64,000 nucleotides of DNA, taken from positions 62,001-126,000 of the forward strand of contig NZ_RCWC01000011.1 in the NCBI RefSeq assembly GCF_018448935.1. Reading direction: 5' to 3'. Source of the stretch: Photorhabdus noenieputensis (GTDB lineage Bacteria; Pseudomonadota; Gammaproteobacteria; Enterobacterales; Enterobacteriaceae). Positions 34,753 to 45,219 of the stretch are shown piece by piece. The notes below the pieces were generated by a model. That model did not search any database, was not told the DNA's origin, and was given only the letters and a program-made list of their open reading frames with translations. Each line of letters begins with the position of its first letter. Position 1 is the first letter of the stretch. The position numbers and the translations under genes were made by a program.

Positions 34753-35574
34753 ATGCATTATTGGGGAAAATTGCTTGGGCTGATCTTTGGTGTTGTGTCT
34801 GGGGCAGGCTTCTGGGGTATTGTCATTGGTTTGTTTATTGGTCATATGCTTGATAGGGCCAGTGCAAGGAGAAACCAAGGTTTTTTTGCAAATAATCAGT
34901 CTCGTCAACTACTATTTTTCAGTAGTACTTTTCAGGTGATGGGACATATTACTAAATCAAAAGGGCGGGTGACTGAAACAGATATCCGGCTTGCGAGCCA
35001 GTTAATGGAGCGAATGCAACTTCACGGACAAGCTAGGATAGCAGCACAGCAGGCTTTTCGTGAAGGCAAAGAGCCCAATTTTCCTTTGCGTGAGACACTA
35101 AGACAATTGCGTCGTGCCTGTTTTGGCCGGTCTGACTTAATTCGCATGTTTTTGGAGATCCAATTACAGGCTGCATTTTCTGATGGGCAATTGCACCCAA
35201 ATGAGAGGAAGGTGCTGTTTATTATTGCTGATGAACTTGGTATCTCTCGTAACCAATTTGAACAATTCCTTGCCATGATGGAAGGGGGCCGTAGTTTCGG
35301 TGATGGAGGGGAGTGGCAGCAACGGCAGTATGGCGGCTATCAGAGGGCCGCACAGGGGCCAACACTCGCGGACGCTTGTAAAGTGTTGGGTGTGCGTGAA
35401 AAGGATGACGCGACGACAATTAAACGCGCCTATCGTAGATTGATGAGTGAACACCACCCGGATAAGCTGGTAGCAAAAGGTTTACCACCGGAAATGATGG
35501 AGATTGCTAAACAAAAGGCCCAGTCAATTCAGGCTGCCTATGATCTCATTAAAAAAGAGAAGGGTTTTAAATAG
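34753..35574 (+). CDS. djlA: Membrane-anchored DnaJ-like co-chaperone DjlA
   Basis: Type III transmembrane J-protein that stimulates DnaK. It has 273 residues. The single span at about 8-30 contains the Gly-rich [19 protein letters not shown] dimerisation helix. A TerB-like central domain occupies about 55-180, followed by a Gly/Gln linker and a C-terminal J domain with HPD in [14 protein letters not shown] lies 6 bases before the ATG. It is divergent from lptD. Confidence 0.96.
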   Translation: MHYWGKLLGLIFGVVSGAGFWGIVIGLFIGHMLDRASARRNQGFFANNQSRQLLFFSSTFQVMGHITKSKGRVTETDIRLASQLMERMQLHGQARIAAQQAFREGKEPNFPLRETLRQLRRACFGRSDLIRMFLEIQLQAAFSDGQLHPNERKVLFIIADELGISRNQFEQFLAMMEGGRSFGDGGEWQQRQYGGYQRAAQGPTLADACKVLGVREKDDATTIKRAYRRLMSEHHPDKLVAKGLPPEMMEIAKQKAQSIQAAYDLIKKEKGFK

Positions 35575-35716
35575 CCTATTTTTTATTTTTAAAAACATGG
35601 CACTAAATGTATAGGGGAATAATATCCCCTATGGCTGTTGAGTTTATTTTTTATTTCTCTAAAATATTAGAATATTTTATGTTTTATTTTGTTTTAATTT
35701 AGGAGGAATACAAAAA

Positions 35717-35809
35717 ATGGCAAATATCCGTGTTCTTTTGGCTTGTTGTGGCTTGGCCTTGTGTCTGATATTGGCTTCATTGGATTCGGTTACCGTATTT
35801 GTCTATTAA
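35717..35809 (+). CDS. Hydrophobic microprotein, 30 residues
   Basis: A strong AGGAGG lies 9 bases before an ATG that opens a 30-codon frame. Residues 5-28 are one continuous hydrophobic span (VLLACCGLALCLILAS, then a VTVFVY end) with three Cys. The TAA stop at 35807-35809 touches the end of convergent rluA. It could be a single-span membrane microprotein or a toxin-like peptide; I recognise no family. The quality of the ribosome site and the clean spacing are the case for its being real. It lies 142 bases after djlA, with an AT-rich gap that may contain a promoter. Confidence 0.6.
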   Translation: MANIRVLLACCGLALCLILASLDSVTVFVY

Positions 35810-36460
35810 TCAAAAATCGGCTTTACACTGAAAATGCATTGGTGTTCCATAGACTGGATGTGTGATATATAACTCTTGTGCATGTAATTGCAGGCGAGTT
35901 GCCATTGCTCTTGCCTGCTGATGAGCGTAAAACCGATCTCCCAAAATCGGGTGCTCAAGTGCTAGCATATGTACTCTGAGCTGATGTGAACGGCCGGTTA
36001 TTGGTGAGAGCTTTACTCTGGTTGCCTCATCTTCGTAAGCGAGTACTTCGTATTCAGTCTGAGCTGATTTCCCGGTTTCAAAACACACTTTCTGCTTTGG
36101 TCGATTCGGCCAGTCACAAATCAGCGGTAAATCGACAAGACCCGTTTTTGGCTCCAGACGTCCCCAAACCCGTGCAATATAGGTTTTTTCCGGTTCTCGT
36201 TCACGGAACTGGCGTTTCAATTCTCGCTCTGCGTCTTTGGTCAATGCAACTACCATTACGCCGCTGGTTGCCATATCTAGCCGGTGAACAGATTCTGCTG
36301 CTGGAAACTGTTGTTGTACCCGCGTCATGATACTATCTTTATGTTCTTCTGCCCGACCGGGAACAGAAAGTAACCCGCTAGGTTTATTGACTACGATGAT
36401 ATGTTGATCCTGATAGAGCACATGTAACCAGGGATCGGTAGGAGGGTTATAAGCTTCCAT
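35810..36460 (-). CDS. rluA: Dual-specificity pseudouridine synthase RluA
   Basis: Isomerises U746 of 23S rRNA and U32 of several tRNAs. It is 216 residues long with no S4 domain, as expected for RluA. Catalytic Asp62 is in HRLDMATSG; the later KLSPITGRSHQLRVHM is the other family signature. It follows rapA on the minus strand after about 95 bases, and its stop touches the microprotein stop. Confidence 0.95.
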   Translation of the reverse strand: MEAYNPPTDPWLHVLYQDQHIIVVNKPSGLLSVPGRAEEHKDSIMTRVQQQFPAAESVHRLDMATSGVMVVALTKDAERELKRQFREREPEKTYIARVWGRLEPKTGLVDLPLICDWPNRPKQKVCFETGKSAQTEYEVLAYEDEATRVKLSPITGRSHQLRVHMLALEHPILGDRFYAHQQARAMATRLQLHAQELYITHPVYGTPMHFQCKADF

Positions 36461-36555
36461 TGAGGCTCCGGTAGCTGAATATTGGGGGAGGCTCGGAATA
36501 GGGTGCTTAGTAAAGTTTACCCCATCCCGGTTCAGCCTCCGGGTATTGCTAATAT

Positions 36556-39462
36556 TTACTGATGCGTAACGACAACAAGGCGAATAGCATCCAGACGCCA
36601 GCTTGCCTGATTTAAGTTAAGCAGTAACTGTTGGCGGTTGGATTCAATGGCCTCCAATTCATCATCACGAATATTTGGATTGACGGCTTTCAATGCTTCC
36701 AAACGGGAAAGTTCAGCAGTGAGATTTTCATCTGCTTGCTGTTTCGCTTGTTTAATCAATGATTTAGCCTGAGTTTCTACTAAACCCTCGGCCTGTTGCA
36801 AAATAGCGTGAACTTCTTTTTGTACCGCATTGACCAGTTTACTTGCAGTATGACGATTCACTGCATTAAGTTGGCGGTTAAAGCTTTCAAACTCCACCTG
36901 GCCAGCCAGATCATTGCCTTTCAGGTCCATCAGTATCCGTAATGGCGTTGGTGGAAGGAAACGAGTCAATTGCAGGTGTTTCGGGGCTTGAGCTTCAACT
37001 ACGTAGATCAGCTCTACCAGCAGGGTTCCAACAGGTAATGCTTTATTTTTCAAAAGGGATACCGCACAGCTACCTGTATCACCGGAAAGGATCAGATCTA
37101 ACCCATTACGGATAATTGGATGTTCCCAACTGATAAACTGGGCATCTTCACGGGACAGTGACTGTTCACGATTGAAGGTGATAGTACAACCATCTTTTGG
37201 TAACCCAGGGAAATCTGGGACCAGCATATGATCGGATGGTGTCAGCACTATCATGTTGTCATTGCGATCTTCCTGATTGATACCAACAATATCAAATAAG
37301 TTGAGAGAGAAATTCACTAGCTCAGTATCATTATCACACTCTGAAATTTTTTCTGCCAACCGCAAACCCTGCTCGCCACCATTGGAGTTCATTTCCAGCA
37401 GTCGGTCACGGCCTTGCTCCAGTTGCTGTTTGAGTTGCTCATGTTGTTGGCGGCACTGATCAATAAATTCACCAAATTTTTCCTGGCTATTGGGTTTGGC
37501 AAGATAGTTCAGCAGAGTTTCATAATAGTGATCATAAATAGTACGACCGGTTGGACAGGTATGCTCGAATGCATCCAAGCCTTCGTGATACCAACGAATC
37601 AAGACTGCTTGGGCAGTATTTTCCAGATAAGGCACACTAATCTGGATATCACGGCTTTGACCGATACGATCCAGACGTCCAATGCGCTGTTCCAGTAAAT
37701 CCGGATTGAATGGCAAATCAAACATCACTAATTGGTTAGCGAACTGGAAATTGCGGCCTTCTGAGCCAATTTCTGAACACAGTAATACCTGAGCCCCTTC
37801 TTCTGCGGAAGCAAAATAAGCTGCGGCACGATCACGTTCAATCAGTGATAGACCTTCATGGAAAACAGCACCACGAATCCCTTCTCGCTCACGTAGTACC
37901 TGTTCCAATTGCAGAGCAGTGGTTGCTTTCGCACAAATTACCAGTACTTTTTCATGGCGATTTGCCATCAGAAAACCAAGTAACCACTCTACGCGGGGAT
38001 CAAAGTGCCACCAGGTAGCATTTTCGCCTTCAAACTCTTGATAAATCTGTTCTGGGTAGAGCATATCCCATGCGCGTGCTTCCAGCGATTTTTTAGCGCC
38101 CATAATATCGGAGACTTTAATAGCAGTCTGATATTGGGATGGCAGAGGCAACTTTATCTGGTGCAGTTCGCGACGGGGGAAGCCTTTTACGCCATTACGG
38201 GTATTACGGAACAGAATACGGCTGGTGCCATGACGATCCATCAGCATGGAAATCAGTTCACGGCGTGCGGTTTCACTTTCATCACTATTACTATTGGCGG
38301 CTTTCAGCAGAGGCTCAATATCCTGTTCACTAATCAACTCACCCATTAGGTTTAACTGATTATTATTGAGTTGTTCACCGGATAACAGCAGTGTGACAGC
38401 ATCGGCAACTGGACGGTATTTTTGTTGTTCGTCAATAAAAGCTTGATAATCGTGGAAACGGTTGGGATCAAGTAAGCGTAGACGGGCAAAATGGCTCTCC
38501 TGCCCTAGCTGTTCTGGTGTTGCGGTCAATAGCAATACGCCGGGGATCTGTTCAGCTAACTGTTCGACAACCTGATATTCACGGCTAGGAGCATCCTCGC
38601 TCCAGGCCAGATGATGAGCTTCATCCACTATCAGCAGATCCCAGTGGGCTTCAAGCATATGCTCAAAACGCTGTTTGTTGCGGCGGACAAAATCCAGTGA
38701 ACAGAGTACCAATTGTTCTGTTTCAAATGGATTATCACTGTCGTGTCGTGCTTCGGTATAGCGACTATCGTCAAACAGGGCAAAGCGCAGATTAAAACGG
38801 CGTAGCATTTCTACCAGCCATTGATGTTGAAGGCTATCTGGCACAATCACCAGAACACGCTCAGCACGACCGGCCAGCAATTGTTGGTGGATGATCATCC
38901 CGGCTTCGATAGTTTTACCCAAACCGACTTCATCGGCCAACAGAACCCTTGGCGCGTAGCGTTTGCCGACTTCATTAGCGATATGAAGTTGATGAGGGAT
39001 CAGGCTGGCGCGGATACCCCGCAAACCACTTTCAGCCAGTTTAAATTGTTCGCTTTGATATTTACGGGCACGAAAACGCAAGGCAAAGCGGTCCATACGG
39101 TCAATTTGACCAGCGAACAGGCGATCCTGTGGTTTGTTAAAGGTAAGTTTACTGTCAAGGAACACTTCGCGCAGACTGATATTTTCTTCCAGAGTATCAA
39201 GTCGTGTGCCTGTATAAATCAGCAGGCCATTTTCTAGTTGGACTTCATCCACTTTGAGTTGCCAGCCTTCGTGGCTGGTGACAACATCCCCCGAGTTAAA
39301 CATAACACGGGTAATAGGAGAATCATTGCGTGCATAAAGGCGGTTTTCGCCGCTGGCAGGAAAGAGCAAAGTGACCATTCGTGCGTCCAGTGCAACAACG
39401 GTTCCTAATCCAAGTTCGCTTTCTGTATCGCTGATCCAGCGTTGACCGAGGGTAAATGGCAT
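36556..39462 (-). CDS. rapA: RNA polymerase-associated ATPase RapA (HepA)
   Basis: Swi2/Snf2-type ATPase that binds RNA polymerase and helps recycle it after termination. It has 968 residues. The N-terminal Tudor-like region (1-110) is followed by Walker [13 protein letters not shown] (about 175-186), DEAHH, a second RecA lobe ending in [11 protein letters not shown], and RapA-specific C-terminal domains. It has the usual length and gene position between polB and rluA. Confidence 0.97.
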   Translation of the reverse strand: MPFTLGQRWISDTESELGLGTVVALDARMVTLLFPASGENRLYARNDSPITRVMFNSGDVVTSHEGWQLKVDEVQLENGLLIYTGTRLDTLEENISLREVFLDSKLTFNKPQDRLFAGQIDRMDRFALRFRARKYQSEQFKLAESGLRGIRASLIPHQLHIANEVGKRYAPRVLLADEVGLGKTIEAGMIIHQQLLAGRAERVLVIVPDSLQHQWLVEMLRRFNLRFALFDDSRYTEARHDSDNPFETEQLVLCSLDFVRRNKQRFEHMLEAHWDLLIVDEAHHLAWSEDAPSREYQVVEQLAEQIPGVLLLTATPEQLGQESHFARLRLLDPNRFHDYQAFIDEQQKYRPVADAVTLLLSGEQLNNNQLNLMGELISEQDIEPLLKAANSNSDESETARRELISMLMDRHGTSRILFRNTRNGVKGFPRRELHQIKLPLPSQYQTAIKVSDIMGAKKSLEARAWDMLYPEQIYQEFEGENATWWHFDPRVEWLLGFLMANRHEKVLVICAKATTALQLEQVLREREGIRGAVFHEGLSLIERDRAAAYFASAEEGAQVLLCSEIGSEGRNFQFANQLVMFDLPFNPDLLEQRIGRLDRIGQSRDIQISVPYLENTAQAVLIRWYHEGLDAFEHTCPTGRTIYDHYYETLLNYLAKPNSQEKFGEFIDQCRQQHEQLKQQLEQGRDRLLEMNSNGGEQGLRLAEKISECDNDTELVNFSLNLFDIVGINQEDRNDNMIVLTPSDHMLVPDFPGLPKDGCTITFNREQSLSREDAQFISWEHPIIRNGLDLILSGDTGSCAVSLLKNKALPVGTLLVELIYVVEAQAPKHLQLTRFLPPTPLRILMDLKGNDLAGQVEFESFNRQLNAVNRHTASKLVNAVQKEVHAILQQAEGLVETQAKSLIKQAKQQADENLTAELSRLEALKAVNPNIRDDELEAIESNRQQLLLNLNQASWRLDAIRLVVVTHQ

Positions 39463-39657
39463 AAATTTTAACTCAGTTTCTGTTAGATAATGTTATTCAT
39501 AGGTGGAGGACGACAGCTTGTATTTGGTCTAACGGAGACAATGGGCAGACAGCAAAACACCCCCGTTAATCCCCTTATCTCTCGTCAAAGGGGCGATATG
39601 TTAATGGAAGCAAAGCCGGTCGTCACCTGCAAAAAATAGTAATCAGCCAAATAATAA

Positions 39658-42006
39658 TTAGCCAAAAGGCATTACCATCTGTCCGGTGAGTAAAGTTATA
39701 AAATCATCCTGTAAAAACGGCAGGATAGCATCAGCGATAGGCTGAAGTTGCTTATTGATATAGTGATCATAGTCTGGTGATGAATGCAGATTTTCCAGTG
39801 GTTCCGGCCCGGATTGTGTCATGACATAGCTTATCCAACCCCCATTTTGGTACTGCAAGGGCCGGTTATGTTGCAGATTGTATTCATCTGCCAGCCTTGC
39901 TGCCCTCACATGGGGTGGTACATTGCGCTGATAGTCAGACAACTTCCGGCCCAACCTTTTACGGTAGATTAGTTTATCATCAAATTTTCCTTTTAGGGTA
40001 CTGGTAACATAACCACGGATAAACTCTTGATAAGGCTGTTCATGAAAAATCAGTGAATACAGTTGCTTCTGGAAATTTTGCGCCAGAGGTGTCCAGTCAG
40101 TGCGTACTGTCTCCAGACCTTTATAGACCATGCGGTCACCACTCAGACCGGCATAACGCTTTTTACTGCCTTGTTCAGCCCCACGGATGGTTGGCATCAG
40201 AAAACGGCGATAGTGAGTTTCAAATTCCAACTCAAGGGTGCTTTTAAGCCCAAAATGTTCTTGCAGGTGTTTTTGCCACCATTGGTTAACGAATCGCGCA
40301 AGTTCTTTGCCGATACTGAGAGCCAGTTCTTCTTCATGCGCCTGTTTCAGCCATATAAAGATAGAATCTGTATCACCGTAGATAACTTGATAGTTTTGAG
40401 ATTCAATCAGCTTTCTGGTCTGGAGCATAATTTCGTGGCCGCGCATAGTAATGGAAGACGTCAGGCGCGGGTCGAAGAAACGACAGCCCTCCGCCCCCAG
40501 AACACCGTAGAAAGCGTTCATGATGATCTTCAATGCTTGTGACAATGGGGCGTTATGCTGTTTTTTTGCTGCGTCACGTTCATGCCAGATTTGCGTCACG
40601 ATATCAGGCAGACAGTGCTGAGTACGGGAAAAGAAGGCATTGCGAAAACCGGGAACCGCATGCTCGCTGTCCGGCTGTGCCAGACCTTCCACCATACCGA
40701 CAGGATCGATAAGAAAAGTGCGGATAATCGAGGGATACAGACTTTTATAATCCAGCACTAGCACTGAATCATACAAGCCGGGGCGAGAATCCATCACGAA
40801 ACCACCGGGGCTGTTATCTTCAGGCTTCCCGCCTGGATTTGGGGCGACATAACCGATGCGGTGCATTTTTGGCATGTAAAGATGGGTGAAAGCGGTGACT
40901 GAACCGCCGCTGCGATCTACGGCGAGACCGGTAACTGTTGCCCTTTCCAACAGGAACTTCATTAAGTGGGTTTTATCGAAAATCTGGTTTACCAGAATAC
41001 AGTCTTGCAGATTATATTGTGCCAGTGCGGGCTTATCTTGCTGGAAACGGCGGTCAATCTCATCCATACGCTGATAGGGTGTATCAATGGCTTTGCCTTC
41101 GCCCAATAGCTCTTGCGAGACATATTCCAGACTGAAAGAAGGAAAATTCCAGGTAGCGGTTTTCAGTGCTTCAATACCATCAATAATCAACCGACCGGCC
41201 GTAGAAGCGAAAAAGTGCCCCGGTTTAAAGCCGTGCTCCCGCCACTCCAGTAACCCTCCAGCCCGTCCAAATTTCAGTGGAACACCATAGCGTTCAGCAT
41301 GTTTTTGTAAAATCCGTAGATCGAACTGAATCAGGTTCCAGCCAATAATGGCGTCAGGGTCATATTTTTCCAGCCACTCGTTGAGTCTTTCCAGCATTTG
41401 CGGACGACTTGCTACATATTCCAAATCAAAATTTACCGGGTGCTCATTACTGTCAGCAGGGCCAAGCATAAATACTTTTTGCTGATCACATCCTGCTAAT
41501 CCAATGGAATAGAGTTCTCCATGCCTGCTGGTTTCAATATCCAGGGATACCCATTTCAATGTTGGGCGATAAGCCGGGTTAGGCTTCATCTGATAGCTAC
41601 CATTAGGTGCCTGACTGAACCAGATGGGAGCCGTGATAAAACGTTCCATCATAAACCTGTCTGGTGGACGGATATCTGCTTCATAAACCTGAATTTCCTG
41701 TTGCTGTAGCACTTTCTCAATCCGTTGTAATTGGCGATATTGCTGGCAATAAAGCGCGGCGACAGGCTGGCGATTGAAATCTTTCAATGACAGTGGGCGG
41801 AGATGGTAGTTGCGCTCTTGAGCCAGAATTTTTTCTACCTGCGGCATATTAGCTTGCAAGATAAAAGCAACAGCTTGTTGGTGAAGAATTTTTATATGAC
41901 GTGGCCCCTGATCTGTCACCAGCCAGTATTCCACCTCAATACCCGAGGGAGTATCCCGCCAATGGCGTGTCAGTATAAAACCTTGTTCAGCATGATTCTG
42001 TTGCAT
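39658..42006 (-). CDS. polB: DNA polymerase II
   Basis: Family B polymerase for replication restart and translesion synthesis, 782 residues. The 3'-5' exonuclease region has the SLDIETS motif (about 153-159) and [10 protein letters not shown]. Polymerase motifs are [18 protein letters not shown] and YGDTDS. In E. coli it is LexA-controlled; I did not find a convincing LexA box in the AT-rich DNA before the start. In E. coli polB is followed by the ara operon; here accessory DNA and thiQ lie on its upstream side. Confidence 0.97.
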   Translation of the reverse strand: MQQNHAEQGFILTRHWRDTPSGIEVEYWLVTDQGPRHIKILHQQAVAFILQANMPQVEKILAQERNYHLRPLSLKDFNRQPVAALYCQQYRQLQRIEKVLQQQEIQVYEADIRPPDRFMMERFITAPIWFSQAPNGSYQMKPNPAYRPTLKWVSLDIETSRHGELYSIGLAGCDQQKVFMLGPADSNEHPVNFDLEYVASRPQMLERLNEWLEKYDPDAIIGWNLIQFDLRILQKHAERYGVPLKFGRAGGLLEWREHGFKPGHFFASTAGRLIIDGIEALKTATWNFPSFSLEYVSQELLGEGKAIDTPYQRMDEIDRRFQQDKPALAQYNLQDCILVNQIFDKTHLMKFLLERATVTGLAVDRSGGSVTAFTHLYMPKMHRIGYVAPNPGGKPEDNSPGGFVMDSRPGLYDSVLVLDYKSLYPSIIRTFLIDPVGMVEGLAQPDSEHAVPGFRNAFFSRTQHCLPDIVTQIWHERDAAKKQHNAPLSQALKIIMNAFYGVLGAEGCRFFDPRLTSSITMRGHEIMLQTRKLIESQNYQVIYGDTDSIFIWLKQAHEEELALSIGKELARFVNQWWQKHLQEHFGLKSTLELEFETHYRRFLMPTIRGAEQGSKKRYAGLSGDRMVYKGLETVRTDWTPLAQNFQKQLYSLIFHEQPYQEFIRGYVTSTLKGKFDDKLIYRKRLGRKLSDYQRNVPPHVRAARLADEYNLQHNRPLQYQNGGWISYVMTQSGPEPLENLHSSPDYDHYINKQLQPIADAILPFLQDDFITLLTGQMVMPFG

Positions 42007-42771
42007 ATAGAGGCAGGCGCTTATATTTGTTGAAAATAACTACAATTATAGCATTGAATCATGGTTATTTATACAGTTGCCTAATCTCACTATATTGTGA
42101 TGTGGTGCATAAATGATAATCGAAACATTGCCGAAACTATCTCTTTATTGCAAAGAATGGAAAATAAAATAACTTTAAGTGAGATAGGCAGGTATTATTG
42201 AATATATCTATAAGAATATAGTCGTATAAAACGTATTGCATTCGTTATTAGTATTGCTATTTTAATATTATCTAGCTTTATTCTTAAGTGTATTTATATA
42301 ATTAAATACTACCAATAATTAAAGTTACAGTAATGATGGATAATAACGTAGTCCATGTGATAATAGATGTCATTGCCTCATAATCACCACCCATTTGCCT
42401 AGCTAATATATAAGCATTGCCGACACAAGGTACGGCGGAATATAGAATAGCAATGTTCGCAGGCACGCCTGACGAACCTAAATATTTAATACTCTAAATA
42501 ACTATTTATTTAAATTGTTAAAAATCATGGTTATTAAAATGTGGTTATTATTAGTAGAAAAAATTGTTTGAGAATATTTAGATTTTATCTGACGAGTAAC
42601 CCATCCGGTAACGTTCGAGAGAGCGGCTGGTTTTATGGGTAGGAATAAAGCGTTCCATCTTACAAAAATTCGCCAGAGATGAGTTATGGATGATAATCTA
42701 CTATGGATAATTGCTATTGAGATAGGTTTTTATATTTCATAACTTAACCAGAGCTATTTTTCTTATCTTAT
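42007..42771. other. Degenerate AT-rich region between polB and the hcp cassette
   Basis: 765 bases without an intact gene. An imperfect inverted repeat (TGCCTAATCTCACT at 42078-42091, AGTGAGATAGGCA at 42178-42190) encloses 86 bases and could be a miniature-element end pair or a hairpin. A permease fragment lies at 42302-42490. Around 42590-42690 a minus-strand stretch reads MERFIPTHKTSRSLERYRMG and stops soon after; it looks like gene debris that I cannot identify. Confidence 0.5.
42302..42490 (-). pseudogene. C-terminal fragment of an AEC-family permease
   Basis: About 60 codons on the minus strand resemble the last two helices of auxin-efflux-carrier (MdcF-like) transporters: SSGVPANIAILYSAVPCVGN, then AYILARQMGGDYEAMTSI, and a final hydrophobic helix before TAA. 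The frame is closed by TAG upstream, and nothing else of the 300-residue protein is present, so it is a remnant. Confidence 0.65.
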
Positions 42772-43113
42772 CTAGCAATAAAGCATAAATCTAGCGTAGT
42801 AAGTATAGAACCAATAAAGAACAAAGACAGCGGAAAAAACGAAGTAAATCACAGATCTGACTTTATTTTTTTTAAATAAAACGAATGATTTGTAGAAACA
42901 TGCAATATAAAAAGGGATAAGCGGAGTTAAAATAAATAAAGGAGTTATTATATCAATGCCGCCTTCTTTATATTGCCAAAGTTCACAATCAACATAACCA
43001 AAATCAAAATAAGGCTCCTTAATATTAAAGGCAAATCCGTTAATAATAACGAAAGATAAGAATGACAATACTACGAATGTTATAATATCTGTAAATTTCA
43101 TTTTCATTTTCAT
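42772..43113 (-). CDS. Small membrane protein, candidate immunity protein
   Basis: 113 residues with three to four hydrophobic segments (about 8-30, 52-75, 84-108) and a periplasmic-looking loop at about 31-52 with Asp/Glu/Tyr and one Cys. It may be distantly related to YjeO/DUF2645-type proteins, which I hold with low confidence. The start is two bases after the stop of the transglycosylase-like gene, so it is translationally coupled to it. In an hcp-effector operon the last gene is usually the immunity protein, and a membrane location would suit protection against a cell-wall enzyme acting in the periplasm. That role is inferred from position. Confidence 0.6.
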   Translation of the reverse strand: MKMKMKFTDIITFVVLSFLSFVIINGFAFNIKEPYFDFGYVDCELWQYKEGGIDIITPLFILTPLIPFYIACFYKSFVLFKKNKVRSVIYFVFSAVFVLYWFYTYYARFMLYC

Positions 43114-43115
43114 TT

Positions 43116-43859
43116 TTATCTATTTAATAAATTATCTAGATGATCTAGTCGATTATATACAGCTTCTCCGTATGAGACCCATTCATCTTCAGCTAATGTC
43201 CTCTGCCCTTTTGATTTGTAAATTGCTTTAATAAAATCGTCTTTTTTTCTTGTTATTCCTCGATTATATCTAGAACCCACCATAATATACTGTTCTTTTG
43301 TTAAGTTGCTAGTATCTGCATTAGGATAATCATAGAGAATTAAATCCTTTAAATGTCGAGCGACCATTTTAATATTAAATTCATCAAGTTGTAGGCAAGT
43401 TGCAATTTCTAATTGATCCCTAGTGGTTAATGTGTTTGAATCAAACCCCATCATATCAGCTACATGTCTTATCTGCATTGCAACTATACCAGTAGAGGTT
43501 TCATTTGAACCTTTATGGCGAGTTTTATTAATATTAAAAGCCTGCTCGTTCCATTGCCTCATTGCAATAGTATTTAATTTCCACATATCCGGTTTACCGC
43601 CTGCTTCTATTCTAGCAACAGAAGCCAAAAGATTCGGTGGTATTTGTTCTAAATGAGAATATTTTAAAATAAGTTGCTGATTATATTTAACGTATGCATC
43701 TTTATAACTGTCTATATATCTATTTTTGTTTCTTAGAAGATGTTTATCGACTTGCCACATAACAAGATCAAGTTCATCCCATCGCCTAAAAGATGGCCTG
43801 GAACTTGGGTTATATGTACAAAAATTATTACTTAATACCCTGTCACGCAATTTATTCAT
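43116..43859 (-). CDS. Lysozyme/transglycosylase-like putative T6SS effector
   Basis: 247 residues, no signal peptide. Residues 73-130 resemble a lytic transglycosylase/lysozyme core: PPNLLASVARIEAGG with a candidate catalytic Glu85, then TSTGIVAMQI (121-130) in the place of the usual G-x-x-Q-I motif, and SRYNRG (196-201) in place of the late A-Y-N-x-G motif. An enzyme of this kind would cut peptidoglycan glycan strands. Lack of its own export signal fits delivery by the Hcp encoded two bases upstream. The N-terminal 70 residues are unlike known enzymes and may dock into the Hcp tube. The family assignment rests on motif order only. Confidence 0.65.
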   Translation of the reverse strand: MNKLRDRVLSNNFCTYNPSSRPSFRRWDELDLVMWQVDKHLLRNKNRYIDSYKDAYVKYNQQLILKYSHLEQIPPNLLASVARIEAGGKPDMWKLNTIAMRQWNEQAFNINKTRHKGSNETSTGIVAMQIRHVADMMGFDSNTLTTRDQLEIATCLQLDEFNIKMVARHLKDLILYDYPNADTSNLTKEQYIMVGSRYNRGITRKKDDFIKAIYKSKGQRTLAEDEWVSYGEAVYNRLDHLDNLLNR

Positions 43860-43861
43860 TC

Positions 43862-44341
43862 TTAATAAACCTCATCATCTCTGATGCTATAAGCAGAAGT
43901 ACCAGCAATGTGATGACTCCACGTTATATTTTGATAAATGACAGAGATACTCTCTTCTGGCTGATTTTCTGCATGAGTTAAAGCGTGGGGGTAATGAGTA
44001 TTAAAAGCATTTATTTTTGCTTTTGTTAATTCTATTGAATAAAACTTTTCTTGAGCGCCTTCTGATGAAGTTCTATAAAAATCTAACAGGATATGAAGTT
44101 CTTCGTTGTTTGAAATAGCTAGTCCAAGTAAAGGAGAGGATTTATCGATGGGTTTTATGATATTAAAAGGATGATGGCTTACGTGCTGTACTCGCGTTAA
44201 AGAATGGGTAGCGGAGTAAACTAGTATTTGATCCCGGTGGTTCTCTTGATATTTATTACCAATAGAATCAAAAGTAGAACAGCCTGCTGAAATTAACCCT
44301 TGGTTCTTTCCTTTTATGGTCGCATAAATCAAATTAGACAT
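43862..44341 (-). CDS. hcp: Type VI secretion tube protein Hcp (orphan)
   Basis: 159 residues with the Hcp fold pattern. The N-terminus reads NLIYATIKGKNQGLISAGCS, followed by SIGNKYQ, VYSATHSLTRVQHVSHHPF, IKPIDKSSPLL and FYRTSSEGAQEKFYSIEL. This is the subgroup found in effector-linked, YhhZ-like orphan genes. Hcp stacks into the secreted tube and also binds small effectors in its lumen. AAAGGA lies 7 bases before the ATG. No other T6SS gene is in the window, so sheath, membrane complex and VgrG must be elsewhere. It heads a three-gene operon with the effector and immunity candidates. Confidence 0.87.
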   Translation of the reverse strand: MSNLIYATIKGKNQGLISAGCSTFDSIGNKYQENHRDQILVYSATHSLTRVQHVSHHPFNIIKPIDKSSPLLGLAISNNEELHILLDFYRTSSEGAQEKFYSIELTKAKINAFNTHYPHALTHAENQPEESISVIYQNITWSHHIAGTSAYSIRDDEVY

Positions 44342-44511
44342 TATTAAATCCTTTATGAAAAATTAAAACATAAAAGACACTTATAACAAAAAAGATTTAT
44401 ATTGCCCAGTTTTATTTTTAAAATATAGACTTTGGTCACAGAAGGAAATAATCGAAATACTAAGCTATATCCTGTTCCCGTTTATTCTGATAGCGATGAC
44501 ATTAATAACGT

Positions 44512-45219
44512 CTAAATAGAAGCGACCTTCCTCCCCAAAATAGCAGCTTCAGGAACAGTGCCGGCAACCAGTGTATTTGTTAAGCCGTCATAATGGATAT
44601 TGCCATCAACGATTAATAAAGCGCGATCAGCTATACGAGCGGCATCATCCAGATTATGGGAAACCATCAGTAATGTAAGCTGGCGTTCGTGGCAAACTTG
44701 TTCCAGTAATATCAGCATTTCATTACGCAGTGCCGGATCTAGGGCAGAAAATGGCTCGTCAAGTAATAAAATTGGCTGTTGGCGTACTAGACAACGGGCT
44801 AATGCTGCCCGCTGCCGTTGTCCACCAGAAAGTTGAGCTGGCAGACGGGTCAGGCAATTTTCCAACGAAACTTGAGAGACTATTTGCTGTAATATCTGTT
44901 TCTGCGTGCTATTAAGGCGTAATCCGGGATGTAAGCCTAGCCCAATATTCTGCTCAATTGTCAAATGAGAGAAGAGATTATTTTCTTGAAACAACATGGA
45001 GACCGGGCGTTGAGCAGGTGACGTACTGGTATGATTTTCCCCGTTCAGCCATAGGAAACCTCTTTCTGCTGTTTGAAAGCCGGCGATTAGGTTTAGGAGT
45101 GTACTTTTACCTGCCCCACTAGGGCCTAGGATTGCGATACGTTCTCCGGCCTGAATTTGCAAGTCAAAGCGCATCACCAGATGCTCATAGCGATAAGTCA
45201 GATTTTCAAGTTTGAGCAT
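44512..45219 (-). CDS. thiQ: Thiamine ABC transporter ATPase ThiQ
   Basis: Cytoplasmic ATPase energising thiamine/TPP import. It has 235 residues. Walker A is GPSGAGKS (about 34-41), the signature is LSGGQRQR, and Walker B is [13 protein letters not shown] much longer frame from 45414 runs inside thiP; the ATG at 45219 matches ThiQ N-termini ([12 protein letters not shown]). The start lies inside the end of thiP (14-base overlap), so translation is coupled. Confidence 0.96.
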   Translation of the reverse strand: MLKLENLTYRYEHLVMRFDLQIQAGERIAILGPSGAGKSTLLNLIAGFQTAERGFLWLNGENHTSTSPAQRPVSMLFQENNLFSHLTIEQNIGLGLHPGLRLNSTQKQILQQIVSQVSLENCLTRLPAQLSGGQRQRAALARCLVRQQPILLLDEPFSALDPALRNEMLILLEQVCHERQLTLLMVSHNLDDAARIADRALLIVDGNIHYDGLTNTLVAGTVPEAAILGRKVASI

